Assembly (NCBI RefSeq): GCF_001275135.1
Contig: NZ_LFQU01000005.1
Coordinates: 1-64,000 of the forward strand
Reading direction: 5' to 3'
Length of the DNA: 64,000 bases
Source of the DNA: Xylanibacter rarus
GTDB lineage: Bacteria > Bacteroidota > Bacteroidia > Bacteroidales > Bacteroidaceae
Both the position numbers and the translations under genes were made by a program. Below, piece after piece: positions 44,528 to 53,335 of this stretch. The notes beneath the pieces were generated by a model that saw nothing but the letters and a program-made list of their open reading frames with translations, made no database searches and had not been told where the DNA came from. Numbering within the stretch: position 1 is the first letter of the stretch; each line of letters starts with the position of its first letter.

Positions 44528-45825
44528 GTAAACACGTATTTGGTTCTACCTTTGCCGAATGTCTCTGTCTTGATGGTCGTTTCAAACGGGAAACCATCCG
44601 GCATTTCCTTTACTTGTGCGAGAATATTCTTCATTTCCTCGCTGTTGGTGAAGAACTTCTTTGCCTCGCCGTTCACTTCGATGGCCACAATACAGCGGTC
44701 TTCTCCCTGCTCGGTTTTGATACCGGTCTCAAAGTCCTTCACTACAATGGGTAAGTTTACCAGTTCCCGGATGCTTACCACCACTCCGGGGAATCGCTTT
44801 TTACCGTCTTCCGGCTTGTAAGCGACATTCAAGTCTTTAAAACTTCTCATTTCTTTGCCTGTTAATTTTTTAAACAACTTATTACAGTCGGCGTGCTTCG
44901 TCATGCCGTAGAAACTGGCAATCAGTTCCCGCCGTCTTTTTCTCGATTTTACCTCGTGCATTTTCCGGGCAAACTTCTGTTTGATGCGTTTCCGCAATCT
45001 TACATAGTCGGGACGGATAACATAGCCAAGGAAATCAATGCCTTCTTCCACAGGGAACACCCGTTCATTCGGCTTTATTTCCAAGTCTATTTTTCCCATT
45101 TGCCCGTGAACAGCATCACGAATCTTCCACAATTCCGCTTTCGTTTTACCGAGTACCAGTCCGTCATCGCAATAGCGATAGTAATAACGAACCCCGTACT
45201 TATCCTTCAGATAGTGGTCTAAAAATACAGACAGAAGCAGATTTCCTGCCCCTTGTGAACTGCGCAGTCCGAAACTGATACCTTCCGGCAGCAGCTTAAC
45301 AAACCGCTCCAACAAGACCAACAGCCTTTTGTCCTTGAACACCCTCCGGAAGCACCACATAACAAAGTCCTGCCGCGCATTGTCATAAAACCTCCGGATG
45401 TCAAATTTGTATGCGTAAAGCGTGCCTTCCGGATTTTTTTGCAAATCGGTACGTATGCAGTTCATCAGGTCATGAGTACCGCGCCTTTTGATGCTTGCAC
45501 CGGTTGTCCGGATATAACGTTTTTGCAGGTGGCGGTCCACCACATTCATGATGGCAAACACAGCGATGCGGTCTTTCATGGACAGGATCTGCAAAATACG
45601 TTTTTTACCGTATTCTTCAATTTCCCTCTCATGGTAGCCGCCCAGCCGGAATGAGCCGTCCGCAATGGAAGCCGTCAGTTCGGTGATAATCTTCTCCCTA
45701 TGGGCAAGCAGGAATCGTCCCTGCCTTGACCTCTTACGATCGGTTCCGCGAAGTACCGAATCGAATGCCTCCGACATATTGGAGTATTCGATGATTTCCT
45801 CGATAATATATCCTTCCCTGCGCAT
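44524..45825 (-). CDS. Reverse transcriptase of a diversity-generating retroelement
   Basis: RNA-directed DNA polymerase of 433 residues. It copies the template repeat RNA into cDNA with errors at adenines, and the cDNA then replaces the variable repeat of the target gene. RT motifs are seen in order: KFDIRRFYDNARQDFV (palm aspartate), FGLRSSQGAGNLLLS (the SQ motif of the DGR group), catalytic YCDD within YYRYCDDGLVLG (about residues 213-224), IDLEIKPNERVF and GIDFLGYVIRPDYVRLRK. The template repeat lies 204 bases upstream of its start codon and the variable repeat 807 bases upstream. No group II intron maturase or retron-type partner is visible. Confidence 0.92.
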   Translation of the reverse strand: MRREGYIIEEIIEYSNMSEAFDSVLRGTDRKRSRQGRFLLAHREKIITELTASIADGSFRLGGYHEREIEEYGKKRILQILSMKDRIAVFAIMNVVDRHLQKRYIRTTGASIKRRGTHDLMNCIRTDLQKNPEGTLYAYKFDIRRFYDNARQDFVMWCFRRVFKDKRLLVLLERFVKLLPEGISFGLRSSQGAGNLLLSVFLDHYLKDKYGVRYYYRYCDDGLVLGKTKAELWKIRDAVHGQMGKIDLEIKPNERVFPVEEGIDFLGYVIRPDYVRLRKRIKQKFARKMHEVKSRKRRRELIASFYGMTKHADCNKLFKKLTGKEMRSFKDLNVAYKPEDGKKRFPGVVVSIRELVNLPIVVKDFETGIKTEQGEDRCIVAIEVNGEAKKFFTNSEEMKNILAQVKEMPDGFPFETTIKTETFGKGRTKYVFT

Positions 45826-45986
45826 AAGCTATTGGTTAATAAACATGGAAGATGAGGGCCTTCCTTTCCCCGGGTCTGACTTCTTCGAACTGATAACAGC
45901 CTACCAAACTCCACCCGACGCGTGATTTTTCAGCTTTCCACCTTTTCTGGTGCTGTTGCTGTGGCTTGCTCCCCTCGGCACCGCTT

Positions 45987-46002
45987 CGGGGACACGTCCC
46001 CG
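45987..46002. repeat. 7-bp perfect hairpin between template repeat and reverse transcriptase
   Basis: CGGGGAC and GTCCCCG form a perfect 7-bp stem with a 2-base loop, 26 bases downstream of the template repeat on the transcribed strand. It may end or fold the template RNA. Confidence 0.5.
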
Positions 46003-46028
46003 CTGCTGTACGCCGATTTGTTAGATTT

Positions 46029-46141
46029 CCAGACGCGAGCCGACATTCGCATTCGTATTCGAAGCATCGTTATTCGCATTCGCATTCGACACACCGCCAT
46101 TCGCATTCGCATTGTTGTACCCGCGATAGACCACACGGACT
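46029..46141 (-). repeat. DGR template repeat (TR), 113 bp
   Basis: Non-coding copy of the variable repeat, offset by exactly 603 bases from it. Read on the transcribed strand it would encode YNNANANGG and further Asn-rich text, with about eleven AAC/AAT codons, the usual adenine-rich composition of template repeats. Of 113 positions, 108 are identical to the variable repeat. The five differences are all adenines in the template strand. The rest of the 45826-46200 gap holds no gene. Confidence 0.93.
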
Positions 46142-46200
46142 ATTGGGGAACTCTACCGCTTGCAAAGTTACTGATTTAACAGGCAAAACAGATAAACGAA

Positions 46201-46434
46201 TTACACTATCATCCAAAATAAAACGGATATACTGCCACCCGCGACGGTGAGCCCCCAATCAATCCAGTCCCAAGGACTTCCCCGAAGAGTATCTTTCAGT
46301 TCCAGACAGGAAGCTGCAATGGCCGCAGCATAAAAGGCCGTCCAAGGAGTAAATCCCAATAGACCTACCATCAAACCACCGATAAGATGCTTGTAACGGT
46401 TACTCATTTTTAAAAATGCGATAATCTTTTTCAT
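46201..46434 (-). CDS. Small membrane protein, probable holin
   Basis: Protein of 77 residues from ATG 46434, preceded by a GAGG-type ribosome site in TTTTGAGGTATATG. Two to three membrane helices are visible (HLIGGLMVGLLGFTPWTAFYAAAIAASCLEL and LTVAGGSISVLFWMIV) with a short charged link (KDTLRGSPWDW). Size, topology and place after the tail genes fit a phage holin, which would open the inner membrane during lysis. No endolysin is recognised next to it. It lies between the variable repeat and the template repeat. Confidence 0.65.
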   Translation of the reverse strand: MKKIIAFLKMSNRYKHLIGGLMVGLLGFTPWTAFYAAAIAASCLELKDTLRGSPWDWIDWGLTVAGGSISVLFWMIV

Positions 46435-46563
46435 ATACCTCAAAATTCTATTTTTTCGACCGGCTTCGCCGGTATTTGAATACCTTTTAAATGGAATTCG
46501 GAAACCATCCGAATCCCGTTCTTTCGTTTTAGTCGCTTCGCTCCACGCTTTGGCGCTTTGCGC

Positions 46564-49500
46564 TTACGCCACCTCGCGTATCGCCTTGTACGCTGCCACG
46601 CTTTGCGCCCGGACGATTTTGCCGCGGAAGGCCAGACGCGAGCCGACATACGCATCCGTATTCGAAGCATCGTTATTCGCATTCGCATGCGACACACCGC
46701 CACTCGCATTCGCATAGTTGTACCCGCGATAGACCACACGGACTGTAGCGGTGCTTATCCAGTACATGTCGGTATAGTAGGTGGAAGATGATCCGTTCAA
46801 ATTACCTACCGGAACCATGTCCATATACTTGCCGTGCGCCACGCCTGTAATCCACTGACCGCTGTCCTTCTTGCCCTGTACCATACGGATACTGCCGTCA
46901 GGCATCCAGATGCGCCATTTGCCCTGGTTGCCGCTGTCATTCGGCAGATCCACGCCGTCCATCATGTCATACTTGTTGCCGTAGATGTCCTCGTAGCCCA
47001 GGCAGCAGATATTGTTCACCTGCACCACGGTCGCCTGTCCGTATTCGTCCCGGCTCTTATACCAGGCATACTGATGCACCAAGCCGTCAATCAGCGAATT
47101 CGTGATTTTGTTGTTGATGACATACGCTTCGTCATAGCCGATGGTGTCTGTCATTCCATGGTCGGCCGTTCCACCCGTTGTCCGGTTATTGTTATGCTGA
47201 CCGGCACCGCATTGTTCCTGTATGTCCCTACGCCCGTACTTTGCATAGCTCAGGTTCGCGATGCGGCTGTGCATCAGGGCATCTATCTGCTGCATGCCAC
47301 GCTGCTGGCTGTAATAGTGGAAGTCCGTCCATGTCATGCTTGCCGTGGTCGAAGCTCCGGTTATGCAGGCACGCAACTTGCTGCCCACTACAGAACTGCC
47401 CACAACGGCACACAGATGTTCCTCATTGGCCACCCAATCCGGTTCCATGTCCTCTATCTTGTCGCTGTTGCTCAGCACCACGCAGTCAAACTCTGCCGTG
47501 TTCAGAATGGAGAAATGCAGGGCTGTAGCACGTTCCGGAACGTCTGCTATCAGATACATGCCGGCTTCAAATTTCAAGCCGATGGTCGGCACCACAATAC
47601 TCTTCAGGATGTTTCCCTCCGCATCAGCAAACACACTGCCGATAAGCCCTGTTCCTGGAACGCTCGGGAAGCGGACACGTCTGTAACCCGACACGTCCAC
47701 TTTGCACACGGAATAAGCCTTGTCCGTCGTATAGGATTCCATCAGCGTGGGCTTGCCGCTCATGATCTTGCGTTCACCCAGCCAGCCGCCCTGTGTCTCC
47801 TTGATGGCATCCAGTGTCAGTACCGTCGCGTCCGGAATCGGGGGCATTTCGTCCTCCGGATAACTGCTGTAGCAGGCGTACTTCTTGTTGTTCAAATAAT
47901 CGTTGATGCCTTTGCTCCAGTAAAACGGCTCATACATCATCCAGTCTCCCTCGCTGCCGTCCAGCTTCGCCACCGTGCAATCGTTCATATCCTCCGCATC
48001 GGCATAGAAGTTCGAGCTTTCGTCATGCAGGGGGAAATAGGTCATCTCCCCGTCCGGGTTGTTCACTTCCACCTGCTGCCCGGCTATCTCCACCTTCCGG
48101 CTCGTGGGCATCCTGGTCACCTTGGCCAATACGCGGTGGCGCTTGGACAGGATGGCATTCACATGCCCGCTCATTTTGTACGTATTGCCGAATTTGTACC
48201 CCGTCTTGTTGTCCAGGTTCGAAACATTGGCATCGTCGGCCACACTGTCGTCAAACTCAATCATCGTATAGGGCGGCTGCTTGATGGTCAGTTCCGGATA
48301 ACGGGCGGCATACTTCTCCAGTTCCTCATCAGCCAGATACTTCGTCAGGGTCAGCTTGCCCCTCAGTCCCGAATGCCGGTCATCCACGGCACCCGTCTGC
48401 GTATACGTTCCGTAGTCGTAATACTTCTTCAGCAGGGTTCCGTCGTCTTCCCGGTCTATCTCCAGCACGAAGCGTTCCAGCTTGCCGCTGCCGTTCAGTC
48501 TGGCCTGGTGAAGGCGTTCCAGCATAGCGAACCCGTCGATGCCGGGGCAGTTGGTGTAGCGGTAGCCCCGCACATTATTGATGCCTTCCAGTATCAGGCC
48601 ACTGTCGGACAGCTTGGTCAGATATTCCAGGAACAGTTCCTCAATCGTGTCCGGCAGGCATAACTGCACAACGGGCGCACCGGTGGCCAGTTTCACACGG
48701 GTCAGCCCCGTACCCCTCACGTCCAGTTTCTTCAGGCGGCCCTGCCAGCTCAAGTCCAAAGTGGCCACATTGCCGTTGTCCCCGTTCCGGGCCAGCCGGT
48801 TGTTCCGCATGTTCACTTCTTCCAGAAGCAGCATGCCGTTCGTCGAAGCCATGAACGAGCCATTCCGGTAACCGCTGGCTTTCTCCACGCTCATGTCGAG
48901 TTTTACCAGTGAGGTCAGCAGACCGAAGTTGAAGCCGATTGCGAACGCATCCTCATGCCAAACCAGTTCCTTGACTTTCGCCGCACCGATGATCTTCAAC
49001 GGGTCATTTTCACCGAAGGCACGGGTCAGCTGCAACGAGTGGAGCACGTCCGCATCCACCACGCCGCTGTCGGCCTGCACGCCGTTGCTGGTGGAAAGCT
49101 GCACACGGTACGGAATGGTCAGACGGTACTGCATCGGTTTCAGCGTGTAGGCCTTGTCCAGCGATGCCGTACTCTGGTAGAACTGGGCACCCAGCGTGGA
49201 TACATAGCCGTACTCCACCTGCTTCAGGTCATACCGGCGTTGGATGAAGTAGTTTCGGTGTGCTTTCAACGAACCCTTCAGACCGTAGATTTGCGGATAG
49301 GTCTGTTTGGCTCCGTCCGCACCCACCGGCATTTCGTTCAGGAACGGATAGATGTATTTGAAGATGCCGGACTTGTTATAGAGGCGCGAGCACCACTTCT
49401 TCATCTGTTCGGTATCGAAATGGTCAATGGCTTTCTGGATACTGAAAGCACTCATGAAGCTTGCGCCCCCGTTCCATCCGCTCACCATAATCTCCACAAT

Positions 49501-52500
49501 CATGTCCCAGCAATTGGCCACGATGAGGTTCCACAGCCACGAGTTATGACCCTGCATCACATAAGCCCCGTCGCGCTTCGTCTGGCGGTTGTCGTCATAC
49601 TTCCCGGTCAGGAACGACTTGTTGTCAGAACCGAGCTGGCAGTCGCCGTCATAATAGTCAATCAACCATTTCACACCGTCCCATGTGCGGATAAGCATGT
49701 TCTTCGCAAGCTGGTCCACGCCGAGGTTGAACTGCACGTACAGATAGTAGGCAATCAGGTGGGGAAGGTCGAAATACTTCGATGCCTCTTTCCTGAACGT
49801 ATCGCTCTGCCACTTGGCGGTAGGGAACTTGTCGCCGTCGTCCTCATAGTCCACCCCCTCGAACGAATGGGATTCCGTGCTGTAAACCATGTTCCTGCCC
49901 GCAGGCGTTTCCTTTACGCACCGGTAGACGAAACTCATCATGCGGTCGGTGGCCTTGTACATCTTGTCGTACTTGTCACCGGTACCGAGGTGGTCTTTCA
50001 GGTTCGGTTCTTCCTCCGCGTCACCGCCTCCGTCCGACCAGAAGGTATCTTTCGGATGATTAAATTCCAGTCCTCCGTCAAAGTTGTAGTCCATGAAATC
50101 CTTATGCTCCGGTTCGGTACTCGGCAACCAGTGGAACAGGCACAGCGGATTGGAGTTGTTCAGCGTCTCGAAGCAGACGGGCAGGTACTGCTTGTGTCCT
50201 TCCTCGTCGGCTTCCAGGTAGTTCAGCGTGTCGCCCTCGCCCCATTTCTCGCCGCCGATGGTCTCATCCTGCCCGAAGATGGGGTAGCTGTCGCTCTTCT
50301 CGTTGTTCATGTTGTACTGGCCGTAATAGGTCAGGTCTTCGTCGGCACTCTTCGCTACGAACAGGTCGCACGGCAGGCCGTCGATGGCCGAACGGTAATC
50401 GTCCTTCAGCCCATGGTCTTTGGCGTAACGCTGGGCAGGCGTAAGCAGCCCCATCTCTTTCAGTCCGTCATTGATAAGCTTCGCACCTCCGGTATTGGTG
50501 GTCATGGACGAGTCCGAGAAGTCGCATTTGGAACATGCCAGCTTCGCGCCTACCGAGTTCCTGCGTAACTTGAAGAGATTTTTTTTGCCGGTAGTTACCA
50601 CCGGATTCTTCTGCCTGCCGTTTCCGTCAATCTCCCCGTAGCTCAATGTAACCGTCCAGCCGCTTGCCGTCTTCTGGAAGTAGAAACGGAAGTTCTTTCT
50701 GGCATAGTTCACGGAAGAAGTACCCTGAATACGGACATATACGTTGGTAAGGATAAAGTCAAGCGTCCTGTCCTCTCCGTTATAGAAACGGACCTCCCTT
50801 ACCAGTTTGTTGGCCTTCTTGTCGTTCAGCTGGGCCAGTGCATCCACCACGTTCAGCGTGTCGCTGTCGCTCGGAACCTCACTGCCCACGCTGCCCGTGC
50901 CTATCAGTACCAGGATCGAGTTCCGGCGCTTCTTCATCAGCCCCATCAGCTTCTCCATGCTCACCGTATCTCCTTCATTCAGCACGCGGTTGTCCTCATC
51001 CAGTGAGCGCACGCCCGGTTCCCCGTCGGCATCCTCCAGGTGGTTGCGGTCCACGATGTAGTTGTTCAGCACCTCGTCCGAGGTCAGCGCCTTGTTATAG
51101 ATACGCACGCTCTTCACGTTCAGGTCGGCACCCGCCGACTTAAATTCCAACTGGCTCTGAATGTCAAAATTCACCTTGTCGAGCCACTTGGAAGCAGCCG
51201 ACTCTTCACCGTTCACATAGAAACCGATCAGCGTGCGCTGTTCGTTGGTCTGCACGTTCGGATAGAACACGTAGGTAATGCGGATATTCGTACCCGGCTG
51301 GAACTTGGTACCCACCGAGTCTTCATAGCGCAGCATCTGTCCGGCATCCATCGCCTCGGTCACCACACCGGTCAGGAACTTGGCCTCTTCCGGAGTCACA
51401 ATCAGCCCGTACCGGTTGCCGTTGTCCAGCTGCCCCAGGCAGGTGATCAGCTCGGCATCCGTATCCGTCACGTTGGCCGTGCTGTATTCTATCTCCAGCG
51501 TCATGCCCACGTCACGGATGGCAAATCCCTCGGGCTTGTCCGCCTCGTTGAAGGGGCGGTAACCGCCGTCAGCGGTCAGGGTCATACCTGCACCACCGGC
51601 CAGCAGCAGGCGGTCCTTGTGCCAGCCGCTACCGGCACCATATTCGTTCACGCTCCACAGCACGTCCCGGAACTCCATACGCTTGTCACCGCTCACCCAG
51701 CTTGCCGGGTTGTTTTCCGTGTTGCTTCGCCCGAAGGCGTCAAACGTACACACGGCATCCGGTGCCAGCGTGGCTTCAATGTCCGGGTGCGATGTGGTGT
51801 TCACCTGCACCTCAAGCACGGCATCGCCGCATGACACACGGTAGTCCAACGGTTCCACGTTCACGTTCGTCCGTCCGTAGCTGCCGGTCTCACCGCGTTG
51901 CAGCAGGTCTTCCTTCACCACGCTGCCCCGGTCGGTCACTTTCACACGGGCCGTGTACGCATCGCGGTCATAGCCGGCATACGTGAAGTTCCATGCCGTG
52001 AACTGCTCTGCCTCCAGCACCGGGTGTTTCCAGTCACGCTGGAACCCCGCTGCCCGGTGGCTGAACATCAGGCCGGCATACGCTGTCACACCTCCGCCTG
52101 CCTTCAGCAGCGTAATGTAATGCACCCGGCTCACCACACCGGAGTTCTCATGCTGCGCGTAGGCTTCCACCACGTTCGTACCCTCCTGCATCTGTGTCAG
52201 GGGGATGGTCACGTTCTTCTGCTGCACACCGCTGCCGGCCGAAAGACCGAGGGTAAAGGCCTGTCCGCCGTTCACGCGGTAGTAGATGTTCTTCTCACCG
52301 CTCGTGCCCTTGGCAGTAAAGGGGATGTTCACGTCATTTTTATATCCCCCGTCGGCCAGCCCGTTGCCCGCCGAGTAGGTGGTCTCCAGCTCCATGGCCA
52401 CCATGGTCACCTTGGCCGTGGCCGTCTTCATCAGCGTGCCGTCCTGGTAAGTTGCCTGCGCTTCCACCTGTACGGTATAGGCAGTGGCATCCTTCAGATA

Positions 52501-53115
52501 GGGCGAAGCGTCAAAGGTATAGCTCTGTCCGGCTGTAACGCCCACAAACTCCGCATCCCGGAACTCACTGATGACGGTCGAACCGCGTTTCACGATTACA
52601 CGGGCTTTCAGGTCGCTGTAGCCGTCCACCGTACCGCCACCGGCAGTGCCCACACCTACGGAGTATTTCACCACAAAGCCGCTGCCCAGTGCCAGATACT
52701 GCGAGGCGGGAAGTCCCGCACCGCCGCTGTCCGTCAGGTCGATGTTCACCACCACCTTGTCATCGTCCGTGTACTTGGAAAAGCGCACTTCCTTCGAGCT
52801 CTCGCCGCCCTGGTTGTCCTTCTGCTTGACGGTCATCACGTACTGGGTGCCGTCCTCGCTGTCCTGCACATCCACGTCCGTCACCGTACCCACCATCGCA
52901 TCGAACACCGTTCCGGATGTAGGAGGTTTCGTCTCGCCGCTCACCAGTTCCTCGGTAGGGGTACGGTTTGACAGTTCCTTCTTCAGGAACGCTTCGATGT
53001 CATCGCCTGCATAGGCATGATAGGTGCCGTCCGGCTGTTTCTGATTCCATGGTGTTTCAAGATTCATCGGATGCTCGGTCGCGTTGATGATTCCGCTTAT
53101 TTTCCTTTTTGCCAT
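46564..53115 (-). CDS. Giant tail/receptor-binding protein, DGR target
   Basis: Phage tail protein of 2183 residues that displays the diversified tip. The N terminus (MAKRKISGIINATEHPMNLE) probably attaches to the baseplate; Ig-like beta domains follow (about 100-440). A LamG/concanavalin-like jelly-roll is suggested at about 560-740 (IRDVGMTLEIEYS, GFYVNGEE, LNVKSVRIYNKAL). A large central region has no clear family, with leucine-rich-like parts near 1450-1560. The C terminus is a C-type-lectin-like fold ending with the variable repeat: YRGYNYANASGGV and NTDAYVGSRLAFRGK. It binds the host surface and changes specificity through retrohoming. It is upstream of the holin and reverse transcriptase. 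Confidence 0.88.
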   Translation of the reverse strand: MAKRKISGIINATEHPMNLETPWNQKQPDGTYHAYAGDDIEAFLKKELSNRTPTEELVSGETKPPTSGTVFDAMVGTVTDVDVQDSEDGTQYVMTVKQKDNQGGESSKEVRFSKYTDDDKVVVNIDLTDSGGAGLPASQYLALGSGFVVKYSVGVGTAGGGTVDGYSDLKARVIVKRGSTVISEFRDAEFVGVTAGQSYTFDASPYLKDATAYTVQVEAQATYQDGTLMKTATAKVTMVAMELETTYSAGNGLADGGYKNDVNIPFTAKGTSGEKNIYYRVNGGQAFTLGLSAGSGVQQKNVTIPLTQMQEGTNVVEAYAQHENSGVVSRVHYITLLKAGGGVTAYAGLMFSHRAAGFQRDWKHPVLEAEQFTAWNFTYAGYDRDAYTARVKVTDRGSVVKEDLLQRGETGSYGRTNVNVEPLDYRVSCGDAVLEVQVNTTSHPDIEATLAPDAVCTFDAFGRSNTENNPASWVSGDKRMEFRDVLWSVNEYGAGSGWHKDRLLLAGGAGMTLTADGGYRPFNEADKPEGFAIRDVGMTLEIEYSTANVTDTDAELITCLGQLDNGNRYGLIVTPEEAKFLTGVVTEAMDAGQMLRYEDSVGTKFQPGTNIRITYVFYPNVQTNEQRTLIGFYVNGEESAASKWLDKVNFDIQSQLEFKSAGADLNVKSVRIYNKALTSDEVLNNYIVDRNHLEDADGEPGVRSLDEDNRVLNEGDTVSMEKLMGLMKKRRNSILVLIGTGSVGSEVPSDSDTLNVVDALAQLNDKKANKLVREVRFYNGEDRTLDFILTNVYVRIQGTSSVNYARKNFRFYFQKTASGWTVTLSYGEIDGNGRQKNPVVTTGKKNLFKLRRNSVGAKLACSKCDFSDSSMTTNTGGAKLINDGLKEMGLLTPAQRYAKDHGLKDDYRSAIDGLPCDLFVAKSADEDLTYYGQYNMNNEKSDSYPIFGQDETIGGEKWGEGDTLNYLEADEEGHKQYLPVCFETLNNSNPLCLFHWLPSTEPEHKDFMDYNFDGGLEFNHPKDTFWSDGGGDAEEEPNLKDHLGTGDKYDKMYKATDRMMSFVYRCVKETPAGRNMVYSTESHSFEGVDYEDDGDKFPTAKWQSDTFRKEASKYFDLPHLIAYYLYVQFNLGVDQLAKNMLIRTWDGVKWLIDYYDGDCQLGSDNKSFLTGKYDDNRQTKRDGAYVMQGHNSWLWNLIVANCWDMIVEIMVSGWNGGASFMSAFSIQKAIDHFDTEQMKKWCSRLYNKSGIFKYIYPFLNEMPVGADGAKQTYPQIYGLKGSLKAHRNYFIQRRYDLKQVEYGYVSTLGAQFYQSTASLDKAYTLKPMQYRLTIPYRVQLSTSNGVQADSGVVDADVLHSLQLTRAFGENDPLKIIGAAKVKELVWHEDAFAIGFNFGLLTSLVKLDMSVEKASGYRNGSFMASTNGMLLLEEVNMRNNRLARNGDNGNVATLDLSWQGRLKKLDVRGTGLTRVKLATGAPVVQLCLPDTIEELFLEYLTKLSDSGLILEGINNVRGYRYTNCPGIDGFAMLERLHQARLNGSGKLERFVLEIDREDDGTLLKKYYDYGTYTQTGAVDDRHSGLRGKLTLTKYLADEELEKYAARYPELTIKQPPYTMIEFDDSVADDANVSNLDNKTGYKFGNTYKMSGHVNAILSKRHRVLAKVTRMPTSRKVEIAGQQVEVNNPDGEMTYFPLHDESSNFYADAEDMNDCTVAKLDGSEGDWMMYEPFYWSKGINDYLNNKKYACYSSYPEDEMPPIPDATVLTLDAIKETQGGWLGERKIMSGKPTLMESYTTDKAYSVCKVDVSGYRRVRFPSVPGTGLIGSVFADAEGNILKSIVVPTIGLKFEAGMYLIADVPERATALHFSILNTAEFDCVVLSNSDKIEDMEPDWVANEEHLCAVVGSSVVGSKLRACITGASTTASMTWTDFHYYSQQRGMQQIDALMHSRIANLSYAKYGRRDIQEQCGAGQHNNNRTTGGTADHGMTDTIGYDEAYVINNKITNSLIDGLVHQYAWYKSRDEYGQATVVQVNNICCLGYEDIYGNKYDMMDGVDLPNDSGNQGKWRIWMPDGSIRMVQGKKDSGQWITGVAHGKYMDMVPVGNLNGSSSTYYTDMYWISTATVRVVYRGYNYANASGGVSHANANNDASNTDAYVGSRLAFRGKIVRAQSVAAYKAIREVA
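46632..46744 (-). repeat. DGR variable repeat (VR), 113 bp
   Basis: The 3' end of the giant tail gene. Compared with the template repeat, five bases differ: 46650, 46656, 46689, 46703 and 46716. On the coding strand all five are template A changed to T, G, C, G and T respectively. The resulting residue changes are Asn to Tyr, Ser, His, Asp and Tyr. The GC-rich end GTCGGCTCGCGTCTGG is unchanged and would be the initiation-of-mutagenic-homology side. Confidence 0.93.
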
Positions 53116-53140
53116 AATACTGTCCTTTTATAATAATCAT

Positions 53141-53335
53141 TCATTTATCAGTTTTACTGCTACCGTTCCATGCGTCCGATCCGTTCCACGGCTCGTCGCC
53201 TTTCCAGTATCCAAGTCCGAAACAGCTGCTTATCGCAGACCACACCAGTCTTGCCCCGGCATAGACTGCCGACAGGGCACGTTTCCCCACATACGCAGCC
53301 GTTATTTCCTTACCGCCTATGGTTATCATCGTCAA
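53141..53335 (-). CDS. Small phage tail-module protein
   Basis: Protein of 64 residues (MTMITIGGKEITAAYVGKRALSAVYAGARLVW ... CFGLGYWKGDEPWNGSDAWNG). It has no recognised family, but short proteins of this pattern, with a repeated A-x-Y-x-G core and Trp/Gly-rich end, sit between tail fibre genes in Bacteroidales phages. It overlaps the preceding gene by 4 bases and ends 25 bases before the giant tail protein, so it belongs to the same operon; structural role assumed from context. Confidence 0.6.
   Translation of the reverse strand: MTMITIGGKEITAAYVGKRALSAVYAGARLVWSAISSCFGLGYWKGDEPWNGSDAWNGSSKTDK

Noticed and set aside
45930-46136. 68-codon minus-strand frame across the template repeat, and a 99-codon one across the variable repeat (46440-46739)
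   Set aside because: Met/Arg-rich translations of the repeats in another frame; the template repeat is expected to be non-coding.
46834-52971. Several long plus-strand frames (up to 609 codons) opposite the giant tail gene
   Set aside because: Shadow frames; no family resemblance, and the minus-strand gene with its variable repeat is clearly the coding one.
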